Part shown: positions 39,401-53,336 of the stretch, one piece after another | How positions within the stretch are numbered: the stretch's first letter is position 1 | Layout of the letters: each line of letters starts with the position of its first letter | From: Tetrahymena elliotti 4EA | Taxonomy: Eukaryota > Ciliophora > Oligohymenophorea > Hymenostomatida > Tetrahymenidae | Assembly (NCBI GenBank): GCA_000231825.2 | Contig: JH720294.1 | Location: 629,158 to 693,157, forward strand | Length of the DNA: 64,000 bases | Direction: 5' to 3' | The notes under the pieces: model-generated | What the model saw: the letters and a program-made list of their open reading frames with translations, nothing else | Database searches by the model: none | Told to the model about the DNA's origin: nothing | Translations under genes and position numbers: made by a program

Positions 39401-42400
39401 ATTGGTTATTAGCTTTAGATAAGAGGTAACTTTCCTCTCTTCTAGGGAGTTAAATTTTATAAAATTATGCTTTTCGAGATCGAAGGAATTTTTGCCTAGT
39501 GTTTTGACTCTTTACTGAAATTATATATCTATTCATATATACACAGACATTCTAAAAATTAGTAAACTTTGTTTTGATGCAGTAAAGCTATTGATAATTA
39601 ATATAGAATAATCATATCTCTTTTATGACATTATGGAAGAAATTTGCTACTGCTATAAGCTAAAAGTTCATTAACTATTTATTCCATCTCTTCCCATAAA
39701 CTTATACTATTATTATGGTGATCTTTTAAATACCCAGCAAGAGCCTAACAGTAGTTATATTTTCTATTGAAAATATTCCACCAGAGCACTTCACTTTCTT
39801 GTTTGCTTAATTTCCTGAAAAATTTAAATTTAACAGAAGTAGTAAAATTATGGTTGTGAGATATAGTTTAATTACTATTGAGGATGCTCAATAATGGATG
39901 CTAAACATTTTACTCTATATTCAGGATTTAAATTAAAGTTTTTTTTTTAGCTTAACTTCTAAATCTCAAGTTGCTAGAATAAGAAGTTGCTTAACTTTTT
40001 TTATATTTTTTTGAAAAATCATATTTCTTTAAGCCAGTATTTTCCTTTTATATCTAGTGACTATCTGTATCTCCAGCAAGGCCCTCTTTGCTTTTTGGTT
40101 CATTAATAAGATGATTTGAGTTATCTTAAAAATAATTTTCTCTTTAGTTCTCAACTTTAGGAGAAGAGTCAATAGATTTATATAATTCTATCTCATACTG
40201 AGCATATATCAAAGCATGTGAATAACTTTCTAATGCTTCCTTATACCTACTGCAATTGTAATGAATATTTCCCATATTGTTAAAACATATTCCTAGTGCT
40301 CTGTAGTTTTTTATACCTTTAAAAAACTCTATTTAAATCGATAAACTTAAAAGAGACTAACTTTCATCTCCACCAAATATATTTTATGTGATAAATTAAA
40401 GAGTCTAAAACATATTTTAAAAACTTTCAAACAAGCTTTTAGTTTCACTTGAAAGGCAGTAATCAGAGACATTGGCTTTCCATTATTCTTGTTAAACAAA
40501 GCCAAAATTAGTTAATCCACTTTTTCTTGAACTCATTGATTGAAAGTTGAATTGATTTTTCAAAGATTTGTCATTCTAGTTTTCTCCATTTCTTAGTTAC
40601 TCTTCTCCGCTAACTTTAATATGGTGATGATTTTAGTCACTATGCTTTTACTTTTTCAAATATGATCCCATTTAATTTAAGGAATCTTCTTCAATTTTCT
40701 ACTTTTATTACTAAATATCTTGGCTTGTAGTTTAAGATTCCCCAAATTTAGATATATTTTAAGCACTTCTTTTAGCTTGTCTTTGAGATTATATCATCTT
40801 ACAGTCTAAATTAAATGAAGCTATTTAATGAATTGAAGCTTAATTACTGGTTTCTAAAATTTATTTTAGCTGAATGGACTATAAGATTTAAGTTAGATGA
40901 ATTATTGGTTTTTAAAATAAATAGCTAATCCTTAAAGCATAAAGAACTTCAATGATAATTGTTATTGAAAAAAAAATAGAACTGACAATTAGAAAGATTA
41001 ATTAAAATTTATTTAAATCAGATATAACTTTTTAAGATTTTTCCATTATCTATTCTTATGTAAGAATATCAATAAAAATAAAAGCTATTTTCTTTTAATA
41101 TTTAGTATTCTATTATTATTAATCTTTAAGATTTGGAATTACATCTGTAAAACTTATTCTATTTATTATAGCAAAATAATTTGTACCATTTATGTTATAT
41201 TCAAGTGTTTTCTGATTTTAATGTACACTTTCTGTTAATATTTTTACTAAGTTAATTTTATCGTAGGTTTTTATTACTTATGGACTGGAAAAGTTTTTTA
41301 GAGTATCCATAAATAAATTTTGTTGTTATTTTGATTGCATCCATTTAATTCTATGGTTAAAAACGTTTATTACTTAACCTTTCTTGATATGTTAATCAGA
41401 ATCATAAATAACATTCAGTTTTACTGGGTCTAAAAATAATTAAAATTTAGAGTTACTTCCAAAATTATTCATAAATGTAGATATGAAAGTTAAATCAATA
41501 TTCAAGCACAAAATGCTGTATTTTTAAAATGCATCATATTAATCCCTCATATCAGTTCTTTAGCAAAAAATACTAGCTAAAAAGGGTGACTGTAAAATAT
41601 ATCAGCATATTGTATAGGAATAGAACTACTCTCAATAGTGGGCTAATAGTAGAATCTGCATCTCACATCCATTTGATATACATTAGGCTAACACTACTTT
41701 GGAGGTTTAAATTAGGAATAAGTTGAATTTATACCAGGAGTAATATAAAGTGCTCCATCATTTTAGAATCCTAAAAAAAAATCTTTGACTTACAATTTAG
41801 AATAACTGTAAGCTTAATTTTCTTAATTAAAAGCTCTCCAAAGGCTGTCTAAATAAAATGAATTTGATAGTTCCTGCTTTGACTTTATACTTAGCTCTTC
41901 AAAATTAGTATGATTTGGATTAAACCTATTTTAGTAATAATAAATTCATTTTAAAATCCATGGAAATATAAATTATAATAAGCTTAATGATAAAAAATGT
42001 TTTCTTTCAAACATTTATTTGAAAAAACTCCTATAAATTATTGATTTCAATTGATTGATAGATAGATATATATATTTAGAGAAAATATTTATATCTACAT
42101 TTTGTGTGAATTTAAATACCTAGAGGAAACATTTTTTATTGTCTTTCCAAAATTTATTGGAAGTAAATCTATTTACCATGTACTAGCCAAGATTTAATTC
42201 CTTTTAAATCGGTTTAAAAGCTCTGGGTCTTCTGTTCGGTCAAAAGTTTTTTCAATGTTAATAAAGGTAGGCATATAATCAGGGTTTTTTATAACAGAAC
42301 CTTGAAGAATTTTCTTATAAAATTTATTTATAACATAGAGTCGCCATTAAATTTACTATGCTTATGAATCGAATTAAATCCCAAGAGCGAAATTTTGTTG

Positions 42401-42601
42401 CTTTGAGCTATTTTTTTACTACAAATACATATTTTCACTAAATTATGTGATTAATATTTTCGCCTACTATTAAAGCTATGTTAAGGATATATAGCAAATA
42501 ATAGACATTAAAAGGGAAGGTAGTATGGCTAAAACTGCTATTGCAAAAGTTTAGCTATATAAAAATTATTTCCATGATGATGATAATGATAAAAGAGCCA
42601 T
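36446..42601 (-). pseudogene. Array gene F: Cache-like/TPR/vWA-like protein with two 1-nt frameshifts
   Basis: Exon 1 is 42177-42601 (ATG 42601, MALLSLSSSW; an in-frame TGA precedes it), the intron is 41926-42176, and exon 2 is 36446-41925. Seen: helix IAVLAILPSLLMSIICYISL, motif DVRCRFYY, TPR with CFNNMGNIHYNCSRYKEALE, vWA-like end with SKMLQYIYNQRD. Two breaks need one extra base each. One is in the A-run 41579-41583, just before the conserved IFCQR. The other is in the 11-T run 38774-38784. Without correction it ends at TGA 41547-41549 after 267 codons; with both corrected it is 1,968 aa in frame. The breaks are either real (pseudogene) or homopolymer base-calling errors. The tail has polyglutamine from TAA runs near 38820-38840. 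Confidence 0.7.
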
Positions 42602-44813
42602 TTCTTAGTTATCTCAATCTAATCTATTTAAATAAGGATTGAATCTATTATTTTTAATTAAATTATCTCACTCCTTAATAATTTTTATTGATTGATCAAT
42701 CTATTGATTTATTAAAAATTACTTCTACTCTGAATGAATTTTATTGCAGAATTTATTTAATTGGAGCAAATCATATATATTCTTAAAATAGCATGCTAGA
42801 TATGTAAAAATAAATAGTAAGTAAGTTTAATATTTATTTAAAGTTAAAAATATTCTTGTATTTGTTTTAAGAAGACCGACCTTAAACAACCTCAGATTTA
42901 ATTATACTAAAAAATACCTAATTGATAAAAGAATTTCAAAAAAATTTTGTTTTATCAAATAAATACCTTACAAAAAATATTTATACTTTAGTTACTATCT
43001 TAATCAAAATATAAATGCCAAATTTGAAATGAAATTCTTCCTAAAACTTAAAAACACAAAATTATTCATAACAGCTTTTTCTTTCATGTTTAGTTTTAAT
43101 GTTTAAAATTGATCTTAAAATTTTTAAGCAATATTGCTTTTAAAAATTTTTTAATTCACCCTAATATAAGAACCTTTGAAGAATTTGTTTATAAACCTTA
43201 AAGTATTTTGATAAATTGGAAATAAATTGTATCAACTAGAAATTAATATTGATACAAAATTAAAGCTAAAATTTCATTTTAATTGCTCAAAAGAATAAAT
43301 AAATATTTTAAAAGCTCCTTTTTTGATGAATATAATGAATAAAACTAAATAGCTAAATTTCATTTAAATCAAACTTATAATGAATGATGGCTTATGTTTA
43401 TTTTAATATGAACTTATATTTAGCTTAAATAGTTACTGCTTTCTCCCCAAAGAATTAGATCACAAATTATTAATTTAATTGTTTTAACTATATTAAAATT
43501 AATTCTTTCCTATGATTTAGTAAGCATGTATTGAATTATTTTTTTCAAGTATAACTAGTTTAATTAAGAAACATATTAAATTACTACTGGAATGATTAAT
43601 TCATAATTAAATTCAAGAAAAAATTTTTCTTATAAATTTTGATATCATTTACTTTATTTAATAGCCTATATTAAGGATACTTTTTCATAACCAGAATTAT
43701 TTGTTCTATTTATTACCTTTTATATTTTTTTAGATCAATTATCAAATAAAAAAAGTTCGTTTTCATTTTGTATTTTACCCTTTATTTGAAAATATTCTTG
43801 AAAAACAAATTCATTCATTTAATAATATTTAAATTGTTTTTACATTATCAATTAAATAATTTTTTTACTTTAAATTTTTATGATACTTGTTAAATTTTTA
43901 TTAACTTTTATTCTATTTATGGTTTAATCCCAAACTAATATGTAAATAATATGAAATTGAAATTAGTTTTTTGTATTTTATGATGAATAATTTAAATAAT
44001 ATTTCATATTTCATACTTTTTTAAAAAAAGATTAATTCATTTTAAGAAGCTTCATTAGCTTTTACAAATTTGTACTTGTATTTGTCATTTAAAAGAAAGT
44101 TTTTTATAAACAAAAACTAGATTAACCTTACTTAATTTTAAATAACTAGTAATAGTTCCTACAAAATTTCAAATTTAATAAAAATAGAAGTGATAGTATA
44201 TTAAAAATAATATCTAAATGATAGATAGATTTATTATTCCTAAAACTTTTTCTTTCAGATTTTAATTGAACTACTTTTCATTCTGACATCTTTTTTTACT
44301 TTTTTTTTTTTCAGTTAAGTTAACCTAATAAAAAATTAAAATATTTTTTAATAATTTTTTTTGTTTAATTTTTAAAGTTAGAATACTTAATAAAAAATTT
44401 GAAACTTATTAATAAAAGTAAAACTAAAATACTCAATAAAAAATTAGAAATCAAAAGATAAAACTTAAATAATTTGTTTTATGTTGACTACTGAGAAGAT
44501 TTTACAATTTTATTTAAAAATTATTTGTAATTTTTACAAATTTTATAATCAATAAAGTTTAATGATAAAAAATATTTAATCTAATTTAATATTTAGGTAA
44601 TCGTAATAGTACATAGAGAATTTTGAATTTAATAATAAAAGACATCTACCAAAATGAAAAAAATATCTTTTATTAAAAATTATTCTTATCAACAATAAAA
44701 AATATTCAAAAAATAATGATAAAGTAACATAAATGAAAATAAGATTAATGACCATAGCATCTTTATGAGGAGATGGGAAAAATTAACTCTCCATACAATA
44801 AATGCTAAAAGAA
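42602..44813. other. Long intergenic region between genes F and G
   Basis: About 2.2 kb with no coding frame I trust on either strand and no clear copy of the family 3' module. Composition is extremely A+T-rich, with many A and T runs and purine-rich patches around 44640-44830. It presumably contains the gene F promoter. Confidence 0.45.
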
Positions 44814-47800
44814 TCAGAATAAGAATACAAACAAGAAGTTCGTTTAAAAATGCTCTATTATAAGTGGTAGTAAATTTACATTGAAATTAGATCTTTATGA
44901 ATATAAATATTGTAGTAATTTATTTGAAGAAAAGAAAAATTTTATGACACATTTAGATTAAAAGTATGAATCTGAATCTATAGATGCTTCATTTATAGAC
45001 TCTTAGCTGTTCAACTGAAGAACTAGTAACTCTATCTCACTGTTATGCAACATTTAGCATAATTTTTAGTACATCTCACTATTTTAGTCTATCTAACTCT
45101 CGTCAGTAGCAAATATAATAAATTTCTTTACACTGATTATCCTTGAGTTTAGTAAATATTGTTGAGTATATTAGCTTTCTTGATTTTCTTTTTTTTCTTT
45201 TTAGTTTGAAGTTTTATTTTTAAATTTTTTGTTTCTCTAATCTAGCTCAAATTTAGATTTTATAAAATTGTATGTTTGACAATCATCATTAGGTTGTAAT
45301 AAAGAAATTATTGCTTTTTACATACCTAAATGAAATAACTTATTTTTCTTGGATAAGCCACTATTATGATTATTTTAACACATTTTAAGATTAATAATTT
45401 AATCATCATTATTTTTGTGATTTTAGTTAAAAGGTAAAAAATATGGAGAATAAGGTAAATGAGATTATTATTTATTTTCAGATGATTGATATTCATGTTC
45501 TATTATTTTTTAACTTTTTTTATTAAAAGTCAATTATTAATTGATACTTCTAATTGAATTTTAAGAGAGACTTTCCCTTTTTGAGGATTATTACTATATT
45601 TAATTAAAAGATTAACAAGAAAATCTTCTATTCATATTAGAGCTTTGATAATTTAATCTTTAATGAGATTTTTTTTCTTCGTTCATATAACTAAATTATT
45701 TGCTTTGAAAATCAAATTAGTTTCTTTACAAAGATTAACTTGAATTTTTTAATTTATTTTAAATTGAGTTTCTTTATTTTAAATTTATGTTAATTGATTT
45801 TAATGGTCTAGCTTAGTAACTTATTGAGTTTTTTATCTGATTTTATTAATCATTTGAAGATTCATTTCCTATGTTTTCATCGAAGTTGCTAGTATATGAT
45901 TCATTTTATTCAGTTTCTTTCTATTTTTGTTATTAGTTGTTTTATGTTATCTGCTATTAACATTAATTACTATTTAATATTTAATTTAATTTTTGCTGTG
46001 TTTCAAAATTTGAAGATTTAATTTTTTAATAGTTTTGATTAGTATTTTTTTAATTTGAGTCTTGGATCGGACTGCCATTTTAAATTGATTGCGATTAAAG
46101 GTCTGATTTATACATTTAGATTTGCTTTGAAAATTAAATTTTTATTTATTGGTTTAGTAGTTATTATTTGTTTCTTTGTTCCTATCCTTCTTTAAGTTCT
46201 TCACAAAATAATTAAGACTCTGCTTTTCTTATATTTTTTGAAATTTCTTATTAGTTCAACCTTGATTAGGCTGATTCTAGTTTTTATTAAAAGTCAAAAG
46301 TATCAGCTGAATTATTCTCTTTTTAGAATATATTTTAAGTATTATTTTTATTTAAAAAAAATTAGTTATTATCTAAATCTTGATCAAATTATCCTAGTTA
46401 ATTTTAATACTATAATTGTTTATTTTGATTAAATGGAGATCCTATTTTAATTGGAGGATATATATTCTTAGGAGTTATTGAAGAATCTAAAATGAGCTCT
46501 TGTTTACTCACCATTTATTAAAAATCTGTAAAATCATCTAAATCATTAATAATTTTGCTTTTTTGATTTAATGTTGCAACACAATAATCGTCGTCTTTTT
46601 AACCTCCAAAGTTAGAATAATTTAAAATTGTATTGTCTTTATTTCCGTAGTTTAAAAACTGTGTTTTACTCTTTCTTTTACTTTTTAGAACTTGTAATTC
46701 ACTTTAGTTGCTGATATTTGCTAAATTTTGATCATATTAAACAATACTTTTTTGTTTATTTTATAATTATCTTAGCTTATTCTAATTATCATATAATTAG
46801 TTTATAGATTTCAATTCATTTGTACTATAAATACTATTTTGAATCATTGAGTTCTTACTTAAATTATCATTATTATTAAAGATATTTTAATTTGAAAACA
46901 ATTAGATTTCCACTTCTTCATTTTTTGGAAGATTTTTCTGCTACTATGAGGTTTATTTGTTGAGTAAATGTTAGAAAATACTATCTTGCTAATTGATTTA
47001 CTATTGATTTCTCTATTTGGTGCTATAGTTGAAAAGATTATCGTTATCAAGACCATTCAAAACATTTTATGTTTAATCTTAATTGTTTGAGTTTAAGAAT
47101 ATGTTGTATGGAGTAATTTGCCTAGATTAACTATAAGAGCTAGCAAATTTGGTTAATATCTTGGTTTATAATTCTAAATTATTCATTGATTAAGAGTTTA
47201 ATTTTCTAGAATTTTGAATGGCTTTGTTTTTTGGAGATTTTTTAAAGATAGACATAAATAAATTTTCATGGAATTATTCATTTAATTTCTTCAGCTAAGA
47301 ATATTAGGTTAATTCTAAATGTTAGTGATAATATTTTTCATCATTATTGTATGTTATTAATCCAAGAGAGTCTAGATCTTATTTTAATATCTCATTTAAA
47401 ATTTCATTAATTAGTTCAAATGATCTTTAAAAAGACTGATGATTTCTACAATTAGAAATAAATTAAATTTTAAAAATATAATTATGCTTTTAATTTTCTA
47501 ACATATTATCTAATTAAGTATTTTCAATATTAGCTCTCTAAAAAATTCTTTGAAGCATCAAGAGTCTTTTATGTCTTAAATGTTACAGATATAATTCTTC
47601 ATCTTGTAATTATTAAGTCAGCATTTAAGCTGTTTAGTAATTTTAACCTTTAAGATACATAAGCTCTGATTGTTAGATAGCCAAAAAGCTTTCAAGAATA
47701 TACTAAGGAAATATATTTCTTGATATTGATTCATCATTATAATTTTTCTTTATTTTTGATATTTAGTTGTTAGAACTCTGAATCTCTTGCAGTTAATTTT

Positions 47801-50800
47801 GACTAAATTAATCATTCTAGAATAATAATCTCTATCTTTAATTTAGATAAAACTAATTAGTTCCTAGGTTAGATCTAGGATTTGCTTAATTATTGAAAAG
47901 CAATATATTATTTCTCAATGAATTAGCATTTGAGTTTAAAGAGCTTCTTATTCTATTAATTTAAGAAGCATTTTTATTATATAACTTTAAATTGCTGCTA
48001 GGGGATTTTCTATACTTTTAATGTTATTTAATTTGAGTGGGTTATGTTTCATTACTTACTACTACTTTGATTTTCTGAGATGATTGAATCCTTTCATTTT
48101 ATATTTCATTTTTATTTTATTTTTTTTCTTTTCTTGAAAAAAATCTTTTTAGCGTTTCTAAAAAGCTTTTATATTTCTGTAATATTGTTTTTGTACTTAC
48201 CTTTTATGTGTCTTCTTGAATTTAATCTAAATTAGTAGTTAGACTTTTGCCTTTGTTTATTTAGTTAAATGAGTCTTGCAATTATTTTTCATTTTATTAT
48301 TTTTTCCCATTTTTAGATTAAGTTCTAGATTTTTTTAAGAATGAAAATCTTTATTTACTTCGATCTTTAAAATTAAAACTAAATCCAATATTATTTTTCA
48401 AATTTTAATTTATTTCTATATCATTCTATTGTTTTTTTTCTTATATTTATTCATTATCTAAATTTGTTGCATTCAAATTATTGCTTCTTTGAATTTATTC
48501 TAGATCTTAAGTAAGGAGTAATTAAATATTTGATTGAGGTATTTTTCTATCTATGTCATTAAGATTTTAAATAGAAGAGGCAGGTGTATTTTGTTTAGTT
48601 ATTTTATAATTTTAATCGTTTAAATTTACAAGATTTGTATTTTAATAATTAACTTCTTCACATAAATTAGTTTCGTTATTAGTATTTTATAATCTAGCAT
48701 TTGAGATATTGATAAACTCATTTTTGCTTTATACCTTCTTCAAATAACTCAAAGAATTTTGTTAGGTAGATCTTTACTAATTTATAGAGCTAGGATTAGT
48801 AGATCTCACATTTAAATAGTTTGATGATTGCAATTAATTATGTGTACTTTTACGGTGTTATGCTTTATTTTAAGCTTGGCCTATTTGATAAGTTAAATAA
48901 ATTGAATAAAAAAATCATTTTGAGGGTTGGATTTTTAAACAAAGTATTAATTATTTATTACATTGATCGAGAAGATGAGCTTACTCAGGTTAAACTTCTT
49001 AGCAAGATAATTTTACATTCTAATCATTTTATTTATTAGAAGCAACTAAATTAGGTATATCTGCTAATGTTTTAGGTTAATTTTCATTGATTAAAGAAAA
49101 CAGGGTCATTCTAGCATTTGTGATTGATGAGGTTTTTTCTTTTAATTATTGAGGTGAAAATATTTTGGCATTTGATGAAAAATTTAATTAGTTTTATGAA
49201 ATCTGCTTTTGATTTTATTAATAAACAAAAGGATTAAACATGTTTTAATTATCATTTTATATCTGATGAGAAGAGAGCTACAATTATTTATTACCATTGA
49301 AGGCCAGCTATTGCTTAGAAGGAGGTGAATTTAATATTAGAGAAGGGGGAAAAACAAAGCTTTTTAGAACTTTATTTTTTAAAGCAAGATATTTATTATA
49401 TTTATTTATTCCTTTGTTAAAGTTTTACTCATATTCTTAAATCTTACCTTATTTAAATAGAGTTACTGATTTATAATATAATAATACCGTTTATCTACTA
49501 TAGCACTTGAAAAGCTATGCTTTACTAATCTAAATCAACTCGTCAACCAAATTTTCAGCACTTATCCATAAGTGCTGTTAATTATTTTCATGTAAGTATG
49601 ATAAAAAAGCCTTCAGATAGTTCATTTTTCTATTAAAATTATTCCAATACTAAATATCTTTCTCATTCCTATCTGATTTTTCAGATCGATTTTCAAATTT
49701 TTATAAACTTCCCTTCCTTTAGCTGCTTTAGCTGATGTTCTCATTTTAGTTTTCATAGTATTCACCAAGATAATTATTCTCTCTGTAAATTCCTAAATCA
49801 TAATTTGAGCATATTATAGCTTTTTAGTATGATTCCATAGCTTCAAAATACCTACCCTGATTATAATGAATATTTCCTTTTATAAAAATTAAAAATTTTT
49901 TTAATTTTTCTTTCTATTTATTAATCAAAGGAAATTTTCCTCATTTAAAAAAATAGATATACCTATATTATTTTAACAAACTCCTAGGGCTCTAAAGTTA
50001 TGAAACTTTTCAAAATATTACAGTTGCATGTTAAGATTTAATAGATTACGACCATCACTTTCAATGTAAATATTAGAGGTTGTAAAATGTAGTGTTTTAA
50101 ATAAGTTTTAAAAGCTTTCATAGAGAATTTGCATGTCTTTTGATAAAAAAATGGTTTAGACATTTATATTTGTCTCAATTAAATCTTGGAATTAGATATT
50201 TCCTTCTTCACCTGTTTCCCATTTTATTTTAGATAAGACTCTAGTTAGGTGATCAACACCTTTAATTATGCCCAAAGAAATAACAGTTGCTTTGATAATA
50301 GTAAATAATAGAATACAAATAAATCCTAAAACTGAAAAGCAAGTAAAATAAACAAAAAAATTAGTGAAATCTTTTTTGAGTTTAGATATATCTTTAGTAA
50401 GAACTTGCTTTGATAGTATATTCATATAGAGGATAGCTTTTTCAATTTAATATTTAGGAACATTCATTTCCTTTTTTTCATAAGTAGGTATCTTATCAAT
50501 AAGTTTAACAACATCCATAACTACAAAATAGTCTCCTCCTCCTTCAAACTAAATTTCATATGTTTTTAGATATTCTTACTTATCTTAAATCTCAATCATA
50601 TTGATGTTATCTTTTTAATCAAAATCAAAATCTATATAATTTTATTAAATGAAATCAATAAATTTCTCTTGTTATTCTTAGTCAGAGCTGCTTAAAGGCT
50701 GTTCTTATATTTAACTTTTTATTCATATATTTGTATTAAATTTAAAGAGTAAATAAAAAAATTATTATTAAATTGAATAATTTGGAAGTTAAAAGATTTT

Positions 50801-52483
50801 ACTTTGAACTAGATTAAATGAGAGATATATTTCTAAGGTTTAAAATTTGTTGTCTTTGAGTTTTAATTTAAGAATGATAAATTATCTCTAATGAAAAAGG
50901 ATCAATAACTACTTAAACGGAAGACTCTTTGTTAAAATTTGAGAAATACTCTGGAATTTATGTAAGATCAATATCATTACAAGCTATGGAATGCAATGAG
51001 GTAATATTTTAATTATTAGTTTTAGTTAATCTTTGACATAAAACACTAGCTATGAAAGGATCTCCATCAGTATATAATAGATTTGGTTCAAACATTTACA
51101 AAGAAATCTGATTTTTTGCTTTTTCATAGTAATATCTACAACGAATATCAAATACATATTTTTATCTTACACAGCCAGAAGGTACTTCCATATTTTCATA
51201 TGTTGTATTAGTTGCGGTTATATACACCATTCCGTCATAATCAAATCCAGTATAAATATCTTTAATTTTTAATTTCCTATTGTTCTATATGTCATTTAAG
51301 TTATTATCATACAAAATTGCTCTCCAAATACTATCGAGACTAGAAGCTTACTAAAGATTTGATCGAGATTAATTATCAAGCTAATCTAAATAGGCTATAC
51401 TAGGTGTGTGCCTTTATTATTTTGATAAAATGATTTTTTTAAAATAACAAATATTTCTTTTCAAATTTGGAAAGGATTTTAAATAAAAATTTGTTAGATG
51501 ATATTAAATAATTTGTGGAAAGGAAATACAGATTTCTTAGATTGGGAAAACTGATAAATTTTATTTTATTAAATTTATAATTTATTAGATGATATCATCC
51601 ACCTAAAATTGTAAGAAGGAATTAGAAATTCAAGAAAATTGATTGAATTTTAAGATTAAATTAATTATTTTTTTTTGACTCGTAATGATGCAATAATGAT
51701 GAAGGAAATTTTGTATCTAAATTCATTAATTTAATAGTCATTCACTAGTACTAATGTTAAATTAGCATCAATTATGAACAAAGAGATACAAATTAAAATA
51801 AAAGATTAACTTTATTCTTCTTTCATTTCAATAATTTTTTTTATTGATTTCGCCTTATTAGAGAAATTTAAAATAAATATTTAGGATAGGTTTTAAACAT
51901 TTTGTAAAAATACTTAATATTATTTGCTAAAATTTGATACTGGATGTAATTTTTTTATTTTTGATTGTTGAATTTTACTTCTAGTATATTTAAAATGTTT
52001 AATTTACTAAATTTATTTGTTAATTATTAGTCTGCTCAATATGTTTGTGTGGGATTTTATAAAAAATATTGTTTACCATGAACTTACGAGCAACTTGTTT
52101 TTCCTAAAAAGATCCAGAATTAGCTATTCTTCATCATTTTTGTAAGCTCTATCAATATTAAGAATATTGCTTTAGAATTAATAATTAGGATTCTACTTCA
52201 CATTTTGATTAATCACCTTGCTATGAAATTAATTCAAAACATAGAGCTACCAAGACATTTTTTAAAATTAGCTATTAAGCTAAAACAAAAGTGCTGCATT
52301 TTGAATTTTAGTATTAACGATTTATTATTAGTAGATATAATCTGCATACTAAGACACAATATCAAGACCTCTGTTGAGCGTAATAAATATACCTGCAATA
52401 CATATTATGATGGTAAAGACAGTTGGTAGAGAAATTATAGATATAATTTAGAAATGAACAGATTTTAAAAAGCTTTATTTCAT
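44814..52483 (-). CDS. Array gene G: largest family member, five exons
   Basis: 2,241-aa protein. Exons are 52077-52483, 50803-51411, 49963-50690, 48962-49876 and 44814-48880; their sum is divisible by three and the last exon has no in-frame TGA by scan. Intron 1 (665 bp) is at the family position; introns 2-4 (112, 86 and 81 bp) are found only here. Seen: first helix TVFTIIICIAGIFITL, motif DIRCRYYY, second helix VYFTCFSVLGFICILLF then VDHLTRVLSKIK, and a TPR ALGVCQNNIG/NIHYNQGRYFEA interrupted by intron 3. After these come an exceptionally long Q/N/S-rich tail (about 1,000 aa) and the vWA-like end LLVLQLN...SNKLLQYLYS. The stop is TGA at 44814; unlike its relatives it runs past IEHF by ten residues. 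ATG 52483 follows an in-frame TGA. Confidence 0.8.
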
Positions 52484-53336
52484 CGAAAAAGGCTATCAAA
52501 GCTATCTAAACTATTTTCTAACAATATAAGGGTAAAAATTTTTGGTATAATGACCCAATTAAGCAAAGATTGTAGAAAAAACTCTATTATACTTTTAAGA
52601 TGATTAATAGAGTAATTTAATGATAATTAATTAATTAATTATTAATGAATTTATCAATATTTTAAATGCTAGTTGTTTGCTAACTATAATTTATACAAAG
52701 ATGTATTCCTTATAAATAATTTAATCATTATTTGTATCTATTTTACATAATTTACTCAACTCTTATAAGAAAATATATTTCTTGCTTAATTTTTTCAACT
52801 AATTTAATTATCTTATTTTGAGATAATTTTTCTTTTATTCTTTTCATAATTAGTCCAGGAAATGTTTTTTAACCAATATATTTTTCATCTGATTTTTGTA
52901 AGTTTTTTAATTTTAAAAAATATTCAAAAAATAAATTGGTAATTTTGACATTTTCTAATTTTTTTGTTTTTCATTTTCATAATTTCATTATTTATTTAAA
53001 GAAGATTGAAATTTATTTCATTCATAAAATAATAGAAACTCTTTCAAGAAAAAATAACTTTGCTTTTATTTTGTTAAAAGAATTTATAAAATTTTTTAAA
53101 AAGATTATGATAAACAATAGAATAAAAAGTTAGTGGTCATATAACAAATATCTAATTTATAGCATATTTTTCTAAAGACACAAATATATTACCAATTCAT
53201 TCATTTTATGAAGAAAAATTAAATTTTTAACTATGATTTTTAATTTTTTTATGGAAGTGACTGACTTTAAGCAATTTTAATATAAATTTAATACACATAT
53301 AATAATATTTATTGTTAATGTTTATCTACAACTAAT
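52484..53336. other. Intergenic between gene G and gene H
   Basis: About 850 bp, A+T-rich. A 65-codon plus-strand standard-code ORF at 52936-53133 has no coding character. No module remnant of the array was recognised, so the array seems to end here. Confidence 0.45.

Noticed and set aside
39171..39422. 83-codon plus-strand ORF starting MEVKVEHQLNE
   Set aside because: It is the antisense shadow of gene F, whose minus-strand frame through this interval is continuous and matches its paralogues.
48915..48917. In-frame TGA in gene G
   Set aside because: It lies inside an 81-bp GT-AG intron (48881-48961) whose removal keeps the frame, so it is not a nonsense codon.
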